From Nostoc edaphicum CCNP1411 (GTDB taxonomy: Bacteria; Cyanobacteriota; Cyanobacteriia; Cyanobacteriales; Nostocaceae): a stretch of 64,000 bases of DNA. This document shows positions 26,272 through 36,398 of the stretch, piece after piece. Position 1 is the stretch's first letter; the number at the start of each line of letters is the position of its first letter. The translations under genes were made by a program, and so were the position numbers. The notes under the pieces were generated by a model, which ran no database searches, was not told the origin of the DNA, and saw only the letters and a program-made list of their open reading frames with translations. The stretch covers positions 3,658,001-3,722,000 of the forward strand of contig NZ_CP054698.1 in NCBI RefSeq assembly GCF_014023275.1. The letters are read 5' to 3'.

Positions 26272-27831
26272 GTGATTGAGGCAGAAGTTCATTTGTCACT
26301 ACATAACTTTTTGCGATCGCAAGCGGGGTTCCCTTCCTGGCCCCATCATTTGACGATGGCACGGTTGGTAGCACGCGCCTTGCGCCTGGGACGTAGCGCC
26401 CTAATTCAAGTCGGGGCGGTTTGTGGCTATCAAGGGCGGTATCGTACTAGTTTCGTAGCATCAGCCCTAATGTGGCATGGCCCTGTAATTATTGTTGCTC
26501 AAGAAGCGGTGCAGCAACTTCTGCTGCGGGTGGAAATTCCCCGTCTACAGCAGTGGCTACCAGCTAATAAATCGATTAGAACAGGTGACGCTTGGCCTGG
26601 TGCTGAGTTTCAAGGGCTACTGCTGACCTCCCCAGAAGCTTGGTTAACAGGACAATTTGCTGGTGGCGATCGCTTTCCTCAAGGCATTCCTACAATTATT
26701 GATGGGGTAGATGATCTCGAAGATTGGGTGCGTCATCAACTTACCCAAGATATTCAACCCGATGATTGGGATCAACTCATGCTGGCTTGCCCAAACGAAG
26801 TTGAGGCAATTCGCGAAGCACGCATACAACTGACACACGAACTTTTTCAGCATCCTGCAAATCCATATCAGTGCTATCTAATTTCCCAGCCAGAAATAGA
26901 AATTTTGAGTCGTCTCTATTCTGCTTTAGAGTCATTAGAAGCATTGCCAGAACCTTGGAAGAATTTCTGGCAACAATTTCAAACCCTTAACGAAAATCTT
27001 TCCCCCTCATCTCCCCCTCCTCTCTTCTGGGCAACTATTGCCCATCGACAAGGTTTATTTTCTTTGCATTACGCCCCAATGGATTTAGGGGAAATACTCT
27101 CGCCTATTTGGCAGCGACAACCAGTAGTTTTAATTGGTAGCGCCATCGAACCGGAAACTGAGGCTCCTCTTTTCCGACAGCGCCTGGGTTTGGATGATTT
27201 AACTTGTCTAAAGTTCTCTTCGGAGAGTCAAGCGGAAGCAATTCAACTGTATGTACCCTATAAATTGCCTCTACCTAACACACCAGAATTTCAAGCGGCA
27301 TTTATTCACAAAGTCCGCACACTGGTTTGTCTAAGTGCTACAGCACCAGGATTGACAGTTGTTTTGGTTGGAGATGTACCACTCAAATCTCAAGTTGCGA
27401 CAATTCTGGCTTCAGAGTTCGGTTCGCGGGTGCAAGTAGAAAAAACTTGTTTAGATGAGAATGGTATTTTAATTAGTGGTTGGGAATTTTGGCGAGAACA
27501 TCAACGAGTCTTGCCAGCACCCCATCTATTAATCATTGCTACTTTGCCCCTACCATCTTTGGAAAATCCCCTGGTAGCTGGTAGGGTAGCTCTTTATAAG
27601 CGATCGCATCAAGATTGGTTTCGTTTATATTTGTTGCCAGCTGCTTTGAATGAATTACAACGCGCGATCGCTCCAGTCCGAGAAAGTCAAGGGATCGTAG
27701 CTTTGCTTGATAGTCGTGTAGTTAACCGTAGCTACGGCGCTCAAATTCTCGCTGCCTTAAGTCCTTTAGCACGCATTAACTATCTTGATCCCAGTCTGTT
27801 TTCCAATACAGATGAGGAAAATTCCGCCTAA
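26272..27831 (+). CDS. DinG-type helicase-like protein with degenerate Walker A
   Basis: 519 residues from a GTG start. The second half matches the C-terminal helicase domain of DinG/Rad3-like enzymes, with GLTVVLVGDVPLKSQVATIL at about 360 and the end signature GIVALLDSRVVNRSYGAQIL near 475-495. The N-terminal half contains a block SALIQVGAVCGYQGRYRTS where a Walker A loop would be expected, but the GxGKT pattern is absent. This combination is a cyanobacterial family trait (from memory) rather than obvious damage. Whether it hydrolyses ATP is open. No DEAH box was found. A likely role is in DNA repair. Confidence 0.75.
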   Translation: MIEAEVHLSLHNFLRSQAGFPSWPHHLTMARLVARALRLGRSALIQVGAVCGYQGRYRTSFVASALMWHGPVIIVAQEAVQQLLLRVEIPRLQQWLPANKSIRTGDAWPGAEFQGLLLTSPEAWLTGQFAGGDRFPQGIPTIIDGVDDLEDWVRHQLTQDIQPDDWDQLMLACPNEVEAIREARIQLTHELFQHPANPYQCYLISQPEIEILSRLYSALESLEALPEPWKNFWQQFQTLNENLSPSSPPPLFWATIAHRQGLFSLHYAPMDLGEILSPIWQRQPVVLIGSAIEPETEAPLFRQRLGLDDLTCLKFSSESQAEAIQLYVPYKLPLPNTPEFQAAFIHKVRTLVCLSATAPGLTVVLVGDVPLKSQVATILASEFGSRVQVEKTCLDENGILISGWEFWREHQRVLPAPHLLIIATLPLPSLENPLVAGRVALYKRSHQDWFRLYLLPAALNELQRAIAPVRESQGIVALLDSRVVNRSYGAQILAALSPLARINYLDPSLFSNTDEENSA

Positions 27832-28004
27832 AGTTCAGTTATCAATGCCCAATGCCCAATTTAAATTTTGTCAACCAAAGTGCGATCGTCTAAAAGCAAG
27901 CACTATTATCAGCTTATAGAAGGTGATGTAATTTATCGCCTCTCTATAGCCATGATTCCTGGCAAAATAAATTTAGAACCTAAATAGAATTTGAGTTGCT
28001 GATT

Positions 28005-28220
28005 ATGGGTGAAGCAAAGCGTCGTAAAAGCACACTGGGAGAAACATACGGTCAAGATACTCGCATCTTGTCTTGGGTTCCGATCACAAAAACTCAAGGC
28101 GAACAATTTGTCACGTGGACTACTCGTGGTGCCTGGATAGGCATTGGTCTTATGGTCGTAGGATGGGCAACTATCCGTTTTATCGGCCCAGCTTTTGGTT
28201 GGTGGCAAGTAGTCTACTAA
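28005..28220 (+). CDS. DUF2839 small membrane protein
   Basis: 71 residues. ATG at 28005 is chosen since GEAKRRKSTLGETYG is the conserved start of the family; a frame from 27996 adds only three codons. It has one hydrophobic segment (GAWIGIGLMVVGWATIRFIG) and a Trp-rich end (FGWWQVVY). DUF2839 proteins are widespread in cyanobacteria, function unknown. A strong terminator follows 4 bp after the stop, so it is a single-gene unit. Confidence 0.9.
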   Translation: MGEAKRRKSTLGETYGQDTRILSWVPITKTQGEQFVTWTTRGAWIGIGLMVVGWATIRFIGPAFGWWQVVY

Positions 28221-28224
28221 TACT

Positions 28225-28251
28225 CTCACCCCTAAAAGGGGTGAGATTTTT
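28225..28251 (+). terminator. Rho-independent terminator of the DUF2839 gene
   Basis: CTCACCCCT (28225-28233) and AGGGGTGAG (28237-28245) form a perfect 9-bp stem with an AAA loop, followed by ATTTTT. Confidence 0.93.
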
Positions 28252-29187
28252 CAAATAATTTGCAATTGAATTAGTTGAAGATTTATACCCAAACAGGTAA
28301 AAACCGCTAATTTGACAATTTGGTATGGTTGTTTGCCAAGAATTACGAATTAGTTAATCTAGTATTTAATATTAAACAATTATTCAATTTGAATAATCAA
28401 TCAAAATATATTATATATTGCGTCAAATTTGGCAAAACTAAATTAAGATAAAAATCTTTACAAATTCTCATCCTTTGGTTAGTACAACTTTTTGAGGATA
28501 ATCCCAAAATAGTTATAAATATTGCCTAAATGGCAACATAACTCTGCTGAGTTTAGGTATTGTCAGTGTTGAGTTGATCCATCCTGGAGTTTACACTTAC
28601 ACTTGTCTATAAAACACGTAACCAAGTAGTATTAAGCACGATTTTCTAGTTTTAAGTACTTAATTTCAAATTCACATTGTCATTTGCTCAACTCTATACG
28701 TACAGGAGAAACGAATTTGGTATACCGAATCATTTGTCCATACCAAAATTTACGTTAGGAAGAGAATAGATTAAACATCTAAACAAAACTAACTATAACG
28801 ATGCAAAACTACGCCATAGCATCTACTAACGGTAAATTGGGCTGCACGTAGCCAATAAAGACGAAATATGTAGCTTTTCTGTAGTTGACTAGTGCTAGAT
28901 TTAAGTTACTCTTAAAGCGGATCGTTTCTTGCAAGAATCTACCCTGACAGAAGTGTATAAAGATATGATTAAATTTAGCAATTCTGTCCGAGATTTTGTA
29001 TTTGCAAACTGAATAGTTTGATACGGCCCTCAAAACCCCGATACACTACCCTAAACAAGGTAGTCAATTAACGACTCAATATCATCTGTCTAGTAATTGT
29101 ATTGAATAGTTTACAATACCAGTGGATGAGAAAATCTAAAGAAAATATAAAAGAAACTCAAACGACTGTGGTGTCTGGAGGACAAAA
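28252..29187. other. Gene-free region (0.9 kb)
   Basis: A/T-rich and without a convincing frame. It must hold the promoter of the DUF1815 gene at its right end. I see no repeat family or RNA gene that I can name. Confidence 0.5.
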
Positions 29188-29532
29188 GTGTTTCTGAGAC
29201 TAGCACATCAACATCGACAATTCGTCCAAGACTTGGTAATGAACCTGCAAGCCTTGGCGGTTGTTTTAGAGCGGCGCGGGTATCCTGCGTCCTGCTACAC
29301 CTGTGGCGACCAAATGAATAGTGCATCGTTTATGGTTAGCTTGGGTGATAACCATCTAATTCGGTTTTTAGTGTCCGATTATGGGATTACTTGGACAGAA
29401 ATGCGGGATGACCGCGAATTAATGAAGCTAGAAGGTGCAGAAGCAATTAGCCAGTTAGATGAATTGGCTAATCTTGTCAAGCAATCTATGCAAACTGATA
29501 CAGGCTCTAAAACTCTTGCTAAGAAGTATTAA
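29188..29532 (+). CDS. DUF1815 protein
   Basis: 114 residues from GTG with GGAGGA 8 bp upstream (TGGAGGACAAAAGTG). The whole text LRLAHQHRQFVQDLVMNL, GYPASCYTCGDQMNSASFMV and LIRFLVSDYGITWTEMRDDREL belongs to the cyanobacterial DUF1815 family. Two cysteines (CYTC) could bind a metal or act in redox, but this is inference. The protein is soluble and stands alone. The 236-bp spacer after it contains no gene. Confidence 0.87.
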   Translation: MFLRLAHQHRQFVQDLVMNLQALAVVLERRGYPASCYTCGDQMNSASFMVSLGDNHLIRFLVSDYGITWTEMRDDRELMKLEGAEAISQLDELANLVKQSMQTDTGSKTLAKKY

Positions 29533-29768
29533 GGTTCTAAGGCTTGATGGCAAATTCAAAATTGATTATTAGTAACTGGTAATCGGTATGGTGGCTTAGT
29601 TAGCGATCGCTCTTACTATTCCTCATTACCATTAGGTGATTGGCTCATGGTTGGCCCATCGCATATTTTTGTATCTGCCATAACCTCACGAGCCGGATTT
29701 TTAGCCTTTAGCTGGAAGGTGTTAAAAGAGAAAGTCATCCTTTGGCACAGGTGAGGAACTATAAACAC

Positions 29769-31838
29769 CTAAAGTCCATTGCCAATCAAAATAAAGGGTG
29801 CCCAATAGTATGGATGACTAAAGTTACTAACCGCTGCTACGGGTGCATTGTGACTTATTGCCTTCCAGTCTCCAGTAATTAATGAGACTTGAGCTTGTCG
29901 TAAAGCTTCAGTTTTACTAAATTTATTAGTCGAGAGGACACCATAAAAAGCACTCATAAGTGCTTGTGTACCACCATCATCCACAGACCACAAAGAGGCG
30001 ATCGCGGCTCTAGCGCCGGTTTGTTGCATCTGATAGCCAAAGCCCAAAATTTCCTCACCATTACCTAACTTGCCTCCCAATCCGGTTTCACAGGCGCTCA
30101 ACACTACCAAATCGACATTGGGGAGTGACCAAGTAGCGACATTTCTAAAATTTACGCGATCGCCATTTCCGAATAAAATAAACGAATCTTCTGGTTTCCC
30201 CACCACAAAGGCTGCATGAGTGGCTAAATGGACAATTGTATAATCATCCATTTGGGGTACAGCGACTCTGGGGGTAAAGGCATCGTCTAAAAGCTTCGTA
30301 GTTTCAGGAACCGCAGCTGCTAGACTTTCCACCTCCCGCGTTGCAAAGGGTAAGCCAGCAAAAGCAACCTGTCGATTACCAACTTTGATTTGATAATTAC
30401 CTTTAGTAAAAGCACCTGCTAAAACCCGCAAAGTAGATTGTTTTGGGGTGTTTAAGTTAGTCAGACTAGCCGATGTAATGTGATTTACATTGAAGCGCTG
30501 CACTAGCCATTGTTTACCATCATATAAAGCAGTTAACGGAATGTAGCGTAACCGATCGTCTGGAGCGTAAATCAGAGTTTGCGTACCTGATAGCTTCAAG
30601 TCTTTCTCTATCGGTTTAATTAGCCAGTCATACAATTGGTGTGCAGGTGCTTTGATATTTCGACTGGGATTAATTAAAGCTTGACGGAAAGAACCAATTG
30701 TTTGATGAAGGTTTTCGCGTTTTACAGCAACAGTACGATGAATTGGTGGAGATTCAGGAGTTACCAATACCAATTCCAAACTATCTTTTAAAATCAGTGG
30801 GTAGAGTAGTGCTGATTTTTGAGGTAATCGCGCCAAATTATCCCGAAGTTCGTTGAGATTTTCCAAATCCAAATTTTGCTGTCTAGCTGTACGGCTAATT
30901 TGCTCTACCTGTGCTTTCACTGAAGGACTATTAATAAATTCGTTAAATCCATTTAAAAGTTGCTGTTGATTTAAGACTAATTGCTCGATACGTTGTTTCT
31001 GTTCGAGCGATCGCTCTTTGGGGGGAATTTTTCGTAGTGTTGTCAGTTCCTTACCCAGCACAACAGCATTATCCACGGTTTGATCCAACTTTTGTTTAAT
31101 GGGTTTTTCTGTTGTCGCTATATTAATACCTTTAACAGTACGTTGATTCCCGGACACATTCTGGAGATATTCTTCTAGTTCTTCAACTTTGAGTAAATCC
31201 ATTGTCCTTTGCGCTTCAGCAACACGTTCCTGTTTAAGCAATCTTTCGCCCAAAATGCGATATGTCTGGCTAACAGTTATGCTGTAAGCATCTGGTTGTG
31301 GCGCACTCAGTGCTGATGGATTCAAGCGAGCTTTTTCACGATTAATCAAGCAATGCTTGTAAAAAAAAATTGCTAATTCTGGTTGATTTTGGATGTCAAA
31401 TAAGTAACCTATGTTACTGTAGGTTTTGCCAAGTCGAACGAGATCCCCAAGTTCTTTGTTAATTAATATGGCTTGCTGATAGGATTGAAGTGCTTCTGGA
31501 TACTTTTTTTGAGTTTGGTAGATTCTGCCAATATTGTTAAATGTGACTGCTTCCCAATAGCGCTCTCCAAGTTCTCTGCTGATGACTAATGCTTTCTGTA
31601 ATCTCTGCAATGCTTCTTGCGATTTACCTTGACGAGATTCTTTGATAGCTTCTTCATTGAGCCTTGCAATTTCTAATATCTGATTACTCGTGGGTAAAGC
31701 TTGAGCTTTTTCTCCAGATTCGTACCTCAACCTTGCATTTTTGCTTACCTGGTTATTGTCTGGATATACCATCCCAAAACCTAGTAAACTAAGTAGAGTC
31801 AAAGTAATAACACTCACATACTGGAGATTAGGCTGCAT
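29769..31838 (-). CDS. CHAT-domain protease-like protein with TPRs
   Basis: 689 residues. A hydrophobic N-terminus (VSVITLTLLSLLGFGMVYP) may be a signal or anchor. Three or four TPR-like units follow to about residue 215 (SQEALQRLQKALVISRELGE, then YPEALQSYQQAILINKELG). A coiled-coil linker (KIPPKERSLEQKQRIEQLVLNQ split at RIEQ) runs to about 300. The C-terminal CHAT domain has His541 (HLATHA) and Cys583 (LSACETG), so the caspase-like dyad is complete. It is a stand-alone gene, unlike the CHAT-NTPase gene at 4566. Such TPR-CHAT proteins are abundant in Nostocales and are thought to act in stress or cell-death proteolysis. Confidence 0.92.
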   Translation of the reverse strand: MQPNLQYVSVITLTLLSLLGFGMVYPDNNQVSKNARLRYESGEKAQALPTSNQILEIARLNEEAIKESRQGKSQEALQRLQKALVISRELGERYWEAVTFNNIGRIYQTQKKYPEALQSYQQAILINKELGDLVRLGKTYSNIGYLFDIQNQPELAIFFYKHCLINREKARLNPSALSAPQPDAYSITVSQTYRILGERLLKQERVAEAQRTMDLLKVEELEEYLQNVSGNQRTVKGINIATTEKPIKQKLDQTVDNAVVLGKELTTLRKIPPKERSLEQKQRIEQLVLNQQQLLNGFNEFINSPSVKAQVEQISRTARQQNLDLENLNELRDNLARLPQKSALLYPLILKDSLELVLVTPESPPIHRTVAVKRENLHQTIGSFRQALINPSRNIKAPAHQLYDWLIKPIEKDLKLSGTQTLIYAPDDRLRYIPLTALYDGKQWLVQRFNVNHITSASLTNLNTPKQSTLRVLAGAFTKGNYQIKVGNRQVAFAGLPFATREVESLAAAVPETTKLLDDAFTPRVAVPQMDDYTIVHLATHAAFVVGKPEDSFILFGNGDRVNFRNVATWSLPNVDLVVLSACETGLGGKLGNGEEILGFGYQMQQTGARAAIASLWSVDDGGTQALMSAFYGVLSTNKFSKTEALRQAQVSLITGDWKAISHNAPVAAVSNFSHPYYWAPFILIGNGL

Positions 31839-31954
31839 AACAAAACACTCCCTATACTCGGAAGGTAAATATTAAATCAATAAGTCCGGCAATGCAATTA
31901 ATTTTTATGCTATTCAATAATTTGGAAAATTTATAGGTACTGAGAAACTTAAAG

Positions 31955-32455
31955 ATGTCAGAAGAAAAACCCAGCCAACCAAAACTACCGCCAACCAGCG
32001 CTCTTGACAATCCATCAAATCATGAATTTGGGAATTGGTTTGAATATCCTGTGAGAGTGCAACCCCATCACACTGACTATGCAGGTATTGTCTGGCACGG
32101 TTCCTATCTAGCTTGGATGGAAGAAGCACGGATTGAATGCTTGCGATCTATAGGAATTGAATTTGCTGATTTAGTCGTTATCGGTTGCGATTTACCAGTT
32201 GTAGAACTGTCGGTGCGCTATCACCGTTCAATTCAATTGGGTATGGCAGTAGTGGTAAAAACGCGAATGGCTGAGGTGACTGGTGTCCGAATCAATTGGG
32301 ATTATGCCATTGTCTCCACTGATGGACAACAATTGTACGTCACTGCCAAAGTGACTTTAGTCGCTTTAGATCGTGAAAGAGGTAAGATTATGCGTCAGTT
32401 ACCAGCAAGTGTTAAGGATGCATTGGCTAAAATTTCAGTATTAAATAGTAATTGA
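31955..32455 (+). CDS. Hot-dog-fold acyl-CoA thioesterase (YbgC/FadM type)
   Basis: 166 residues. The motif HHTDYAGIVWHGSYLAWMEEA contains the Asp and the His-Gly pair typical of 4-hydroxybenzoyl-CoA-thioesterase-like enzymes; the hot-dog strands continue through VELSVRYHRSIQLGMAVVV and NWDYAIVSTDGQQL. It may act on 1,4-dihydroxy-2-naphthoyl-CoA (phylloquinone pathway) or on fatty acyl-CoA; the sequence alone does not decide. It is transcribed divergently from the CHAT-TPR gene with 116 bp between the starts. The N-terminal 30 residues are polar and not part of the fold. Confidence 0.88.
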   Translation: MSEEKPSQPKLPPTSALDNPSNHEFGNWFEYPVRVQPHHTDYAGIVWHGSYLAWMEEARIECLRSIGIEFADLVVIGCDLPVVELSVRYHRSIQLGMAVVVKTRMAEVTGVRINWDYAIVSTDGQQLYVTAKVTLVALDRERGKIMRQLPASVKDALAKISVLNSN

Positions 32456-32566
32456 ACAACAAAGGTTGTAAATACTACAATAACTTTGATGCCAGTTATA
32501 TCAAAGTGGAAATTTTCCTCAATTTTTATACTTCACTTTTTATTAGTAAAAGTGAAGTATTTGTTT

Positions 32567-32764
32567 TTACTTTCCAATTTGGATCTGCGACAGATTTTGA
32601 GCAAACTGTGTTATGTATTGCCAAATATCTTGTGGAGTAATACCAAAACTAATATTTAATAAAATAAGGATTGCCGCAAGAGTCAATGCATTGCTTACAG
32701 TTGCTTTCAGCAACTTCCAAAATATGATGAAGACCATCCAAGCTACAATCAGCGTAGCAATCAT
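32567..32764 (-). CDS. Small conserved membrane protein
   Basis: 65 residues with two hydrophobic helices (IATLIVAWMVFIIFWKLL and SNALTLAAILILLNISFGI) joined by KATV, and an amphipathic tail (PQDIWQYITQFAQNLSQ). Similar short proteins occur in other cyanobacteria (from memory) but have no known role. Convergent with the thioesterase gene. Confidence 0.6.
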   Translation of the reverse strand: MIATLIVAWMVFIIFWKLLKATVSNALTLAAILILLNISFGITPQDIWQYITQFAQNLSQIQIGK

Positions 32765-33200
32765 ATATATTAATTCCTTAATAAATTCCCTTATCCGAGA
32801 GTGACTTTATTCAGCAAGGGGAAGTTTTTGTTTTGGTGAAAATTACTGGTATAAAAGAGACTTAACCCAATTCTTAATATCCACTAGAATGAGGATTTAT
32901 GTGATAACTAACCTGGGGATATTTTACCTAAAAATGAGATAGTTATTTATGTGCTAGGCTGCTTTTTTTTGCAAAGTTTCTGTAAAGATTTCTAATTTTT
33001 GTTTGTAGATAAATTATAGATATACATAAAACTAATGGTTGATCCGGAAGACATTATTTATTTTCAATAGATTTTAATTTGTTCACTTTTTGTAGTTTCA
33101 GGTGAAATGACTTCCATATTAATTGGATTAGAGGCTGGGGATTAGAGATTGGGGAGTAGGCATCAATTTCTAATCCTCAGTCCAATCTGACTGAAGGTTT
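32765..33200. other. Gene-free spacer (0.4 kb)
   Basis: A/T-rich, no supported gene. A short G/A-rich piece (33135-33160, ggggattagagattgggg) resembles STRR units and is partly complementary to the following ctaatcctcagtccaatc, giving a weak hairpin near the dxr stop. Confidence 0.5.
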
Positions 33201-34397
33201 TTATCGCACAGAGATTATGCGCGAGTGAGCTTCTAAGTTTTCAGTCGCTATTAAAACTTCTTGTCTTGCCCATTTATCTGCTGCCAAAATGTCATCTAAA
33301 GTGGGATTAGCACGATTATCATTTTGATGGCGATCGCACACCCACTCGATACACCGGGGAATATCTAAAAAGCGGATTTTTTCATCTAAAAATAAAGCCA
33401 CAGCTTGCTCATTGGCGGCATTCAACACAGCTGGCATGGAACCACCAGCTTTACCCACAGCATAAGCCAACTGCATACAAGGATACTTCTGGTGATCTGG
33501 TTCACGGAAGGTTAAATTTCCAGCTTTGACTAAATCTAGTCGTTCCCAGTTGGTGTAGATGCGATCAGGCCAAGAGAGAGCATACAGCAAAGGTAAGCGC
33601 ATATCGGGCCAACCGAGTTGGGCTAAAACTGAAGTATCTTGCAGTTCAATCAGCGAGTGAATGATGCTCTGGGGATGAATGACAATTTCGATATTGTCAT
33701 AATCCAAGCCAAACAGGAAGTGAGCCTCAATTACTTCCAGTCCTTTATTCATCAAAGTAGCAGAGTCTACTGTGATTTTCCGCCCCATCGACCAATTAGG
33801 ATGTTTGAGGGCGTCAGCAACGGTTACATCTGCTAACTTTTCTACATCCCAGTCTCGGAAAGCTCCACCAGATGCAGTTAGCACGATTTTCCGCAAGCCT
33901 TCTTTTGGCACACCTTGGAGGCATTGAAAGATTGCGGAATGTTCGGAGTCGGCTGGGAGTAATTTTACACCGTGTTTTTCGACTAGGGGTAGAACCACAG
34001 GGGCCCCAGCAATCAGGGTTTCTTTATTTGCTAAGGCAATATCTTTACCAGCTTCAATAGCTGCGATCGTGGGTAGCAAACCCGCACAACCAACGATCCC
34101 AGTGACCACGGTTTGGGCGTCGCCGTAGCGAGCAACTTCTATCACTCCGGCATCACCTGCCAGTAGAATCGGTTGGGGATCGAGGTCAATGATAGCTTCT
34201 TTGAGGGCTGGTAATTTAGCTTCTGAGCAAATGGCTGCTATTTCCGGTCGAAACTGCCGAATTTGGGCAGCCAACATTTCGACATTGCTCCCAGCTGCCA
34301 ATCCCACAATCCGAAACTGATCTGGGTACTGAGTGACAATATCTAAAGTCTGAGTACCAATAGAACCAGTGGAACCAACAAGAGTAATCGCTTTCAC
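33201..34397 (-). CDS. dxr: 1-Deoxy-D-xylulose 5-phosphate reductoisomerase
   Basis: 398 residues from GTG. The enzyme converts DXP to methylerythritol phosphate with NADPH, the committed step of the plastid-type isoprenoid pathway. Visible are the nucleotide loop [15 protein letters not shown] at the start, the substrate/metal block [13 protein letters not shown] near residue 150 with SGGAFRDW following, and [16 protein letters not shown] near 220. The C-terminal helical domain is complete. Full length; monocistronic. Isoprenoid products feed carotenoids, quinones and the undecaprenyl made by uppS at 50613. Confidence 0.96.
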   Translation of the reverse strand: MKAITLVGSTGSIGTQTLDIVTQYPDQFRIVGLAAGSNVEMLAAQIRQFRPEIAAICSEAKLPALKEAIIDLDPQPILLAGDAGVIEVARYGDAQTVVTGIVGCAGLLPTIAAIEAGKDIALANKETLIAGAPVVLPLVEKHGVKLLPADSEHSAIFQCLQGVPKEGLRKIVLTASGGAFRDWDVEKLADVTVADALKHPNWSMGRKITVDSATLMNKGLEVIEAHFLFGLDYDNIEIVIHPQSIIHSLIELQDTSVLAQLGWPDMRLPLLYALSWPDRIYTNWERLDLVKAGNLTFREPDHQKYPCMQLAYAVGKAGGSMPAVLNAANEQAVALFLDEKIRFLDIPRCIEWVCDRHQNDNRANPTLDDILAADKWARQEVLIATENLEAHSRIISVR

Positions 34398-34808
34398 AAT
34401 TGCTTAAGGATTTACAGACAACTCCCACTATAAATTGCTGGGGACTCTTTAATAACAGCAATCACTATAATCGATACACTGACTCCAAGAGAGGGAGTGG
34501 GGAGATGAGGGGGACAAGGGGGACAAGGGAGAGAATCACTAACTAATGACTCTTGACAAATGACAAATGACAAATTTTCATATATCTAGACAAAATTTGT
34601 ATTTATAAATACTATATTTTTAAAGATAAATTCCGACAAAATTGGCAAAAGTAACCAAGTAGGGAACACTTTTAAGTAATTTTTAATCTGTCGAGTTTGT
34701 TAATTATTTTGATGGAGGATTTAATATGCAATATGTTACTCATAAATCGCTGTGTTACAGCCATAAGTAAAAGGATATATAAAGGAGTTTGTTGAAGCAC
34801 TCAACCTT
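34398..34808. other. Spacer with heptamer repeats
   Basis: Contains a G/A-rich block (gaggggacaaggggg type, 34495-34532) and tgacaaa units (34550-34575). The remainder carries the divergent promoters of dxr and the mannosyltransferase gene. A GGAGG at 34713 is followed by no supported gene. Confidence 0.5.
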
Positions 34809-36116
34809 ATGGTCAAAGTTCAGATAGTTATAAAAAAAGCTTTATGGAAAAATGATTTCCTATTTCCAGCAGCAATATGGTTTGCCAGTCGAATATTCAT
34901 CTGGACTCTTATGTTGCTGGTTGCGCCAAAACTATCGTTACCAGCAGAAGAATTTTTGCCCCGTTTTGGCTGGGGTGTTTTTGATGCCTGGGATAGTATG
35001 CATTATCGAGCGATCGCTACTTCTGGCTATGAATTTGTAAATGACGGCAAGCAACACAATCTTGCTTTCTTTCCCCTATTTCCCTTAAGTATCTGGGTTT
35101 TGATGAAGTTGGGCTTACCCTTTGAATTAGCAGGCACGTTAGTCAACAACTTGGCATTTTTTGCAGCGCTTTACTGTTTGTACTTTTGGGTTAAGGAGCA
35201 TTATGACATCAATGCAGCGCAATGGGTGACTGCTGTGGTTTCTTTGTATCCATCGTCTATGTTTACGGGGGTGATTTACACAGAGGGGCTGTATTTGTTT
35301 TTGAGTACGGCGACTTTGCGGGCATTTGATCAAAAACAGTATGGCTGGATTGCCCTTTGGGGGGCGATGGCGACAGCAACACGTCCTACAGGTATGGCAC
35401 TAATTCCAGCATTGGCGATCGCATCGTGGAAAGAACGCCGACCACCCATTGCTTATATAGCTAGTTTTACGACCGCTATTGGCATACTTCTATTCAGTTT
35501 GTATTGTGCGATTTATTTTGGCAACCCTCTAGCTTTTATCGAAGCACAAAAGGGATGGCGACCTTCCCTTGGGTTTGATTGGCAGGGTTGGTTAAATATG
35601 CTCATGCAAATTGCAGTTGGCAGAAAAAATTGGCAATTTGGTTGGGTTCAAAACTCCTCTGGCGGGATTCAAGACCCCTGGTATCTCTTGTGGTTTGGGG
35701 TCATTGTTGCCAGTGGCTATCTTTTATGGCACTTCCGTCAACATTTTCGTTCTGTGAAATTATTCTATGGCTTTTATGCTTTAATCTTATTTTTGTTGAT
35801 TCTGGCAAGCGAACAGTGGATTAATAACTTGCTCAACCTAACTATGGTCTTAGGTGGTGGCTATGTGTTGTGGCGCTTACGCACGCAACTGACCCCAGTT
35901 ACAGTTATTTATGGCTTTTGTGGTATTGGTTTGCTGCTAGCCTCTGGAGGCACTATTTCCTTGAGCCGTCTCGCCTATGGTATTGTGCCTTTAAATATAG
36001 CCATTGGTGTGCTGCTATCTCGCCATCCTCGCCAGGGATATTTAATACTAGGCGTTTTTGTGACACTACTAGCCAAAATAGCTGTAGGATTTGCCCAAGA
36101 GCGCTGGGTTGGTTAG
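34809..36116 (+). CDS. PIG-V-like mannosyltransferase (integral membrane)
   Basis: 435 residues with about ten hydrophobic helices. Glycosyltransferases of the GT-C type carry an acidic motif in the first luminal loop; here it is WGVFDAWDSMHYRAIATSGY near residue 58-77, close to the PIG-V/Gpi18 pattern (W-D-(S/G)-x-(H/W)-Y). Then follow LAFFPLFPLSIW and the helix VVSLYPSSMFTGVIYTEGLY, both family hallmarks. The donor is expected to be a polyprenyl-phosphate sugar. Substrate unknown; it may decorate surface lipids or glycans. A paralogue of equal length lies 282 bp downstream. Confidence 0.82.
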   Translation: MVKVQIVIKKALWKNDFLFPAAIWFASRIFIWTLMLLVAPKLSLPAEEFLPRFGWGVFDAWDSMHYRAIATSGYEFVNDGKQHNLAFFPLFPLSIWVLMKLGLPFELAGTLVNNLAFFAALYCLYFWVKEHYDINAAQWVTAVVSLYPSSMFTGVIYTEGLYLFLSTATLRAFDQKQYGWIALWGAMATATRPTGMALIPALAIASWKERRPPIAYIASFTTAIGILLFSLYCAIYFGNPLAFIEAQKGWRPSLGFDWQGWLNMLMQIAVGRKNWQFGWVQNSSGGIQDPWYLLWFGVIVASGYLLWHFRQHFRSVKLFYGFYALILFLLILASEQWINNLLNLTMVLGGGYVLWRLRTQLTPVTVIYGFCGIGLLLASGGTISLSRLAYGIVPLNIAIGVLLSRHPRQGYLILGVFVTLLAKIAVGFAQERWVG

Positions 36117-36398
36117 TAGGTAGGCACAATAAAATCTAACAACGTAAAGAAAGATGAACTGGGTCAAAACTCTCTTCCATTCTGCCTTATCCCAACAATA
36201 AATTTTCCAAGTCGGTTTGTAGTAAGCTGCTCTAGAACTTGTAAAAGTGCTGGAGCAGTTTACTAAGAATGAATTTCATTAATTTTACATTACATAATCT
36301 AGTTTGATTTATTCTTACCTATTTACTTTAGAGGTTTTAATTAATTAGTTGATTCAAGAATATATTAATTCAAATAAAGACAAGGATAAAATAGCCAA

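Noticed and set aside
28809..29033. 74-codon minus-strand frame in the 28-29 kb gap
   Set aside because: Composition unlike neighbouring genes, no ribosome site, no family recognised.
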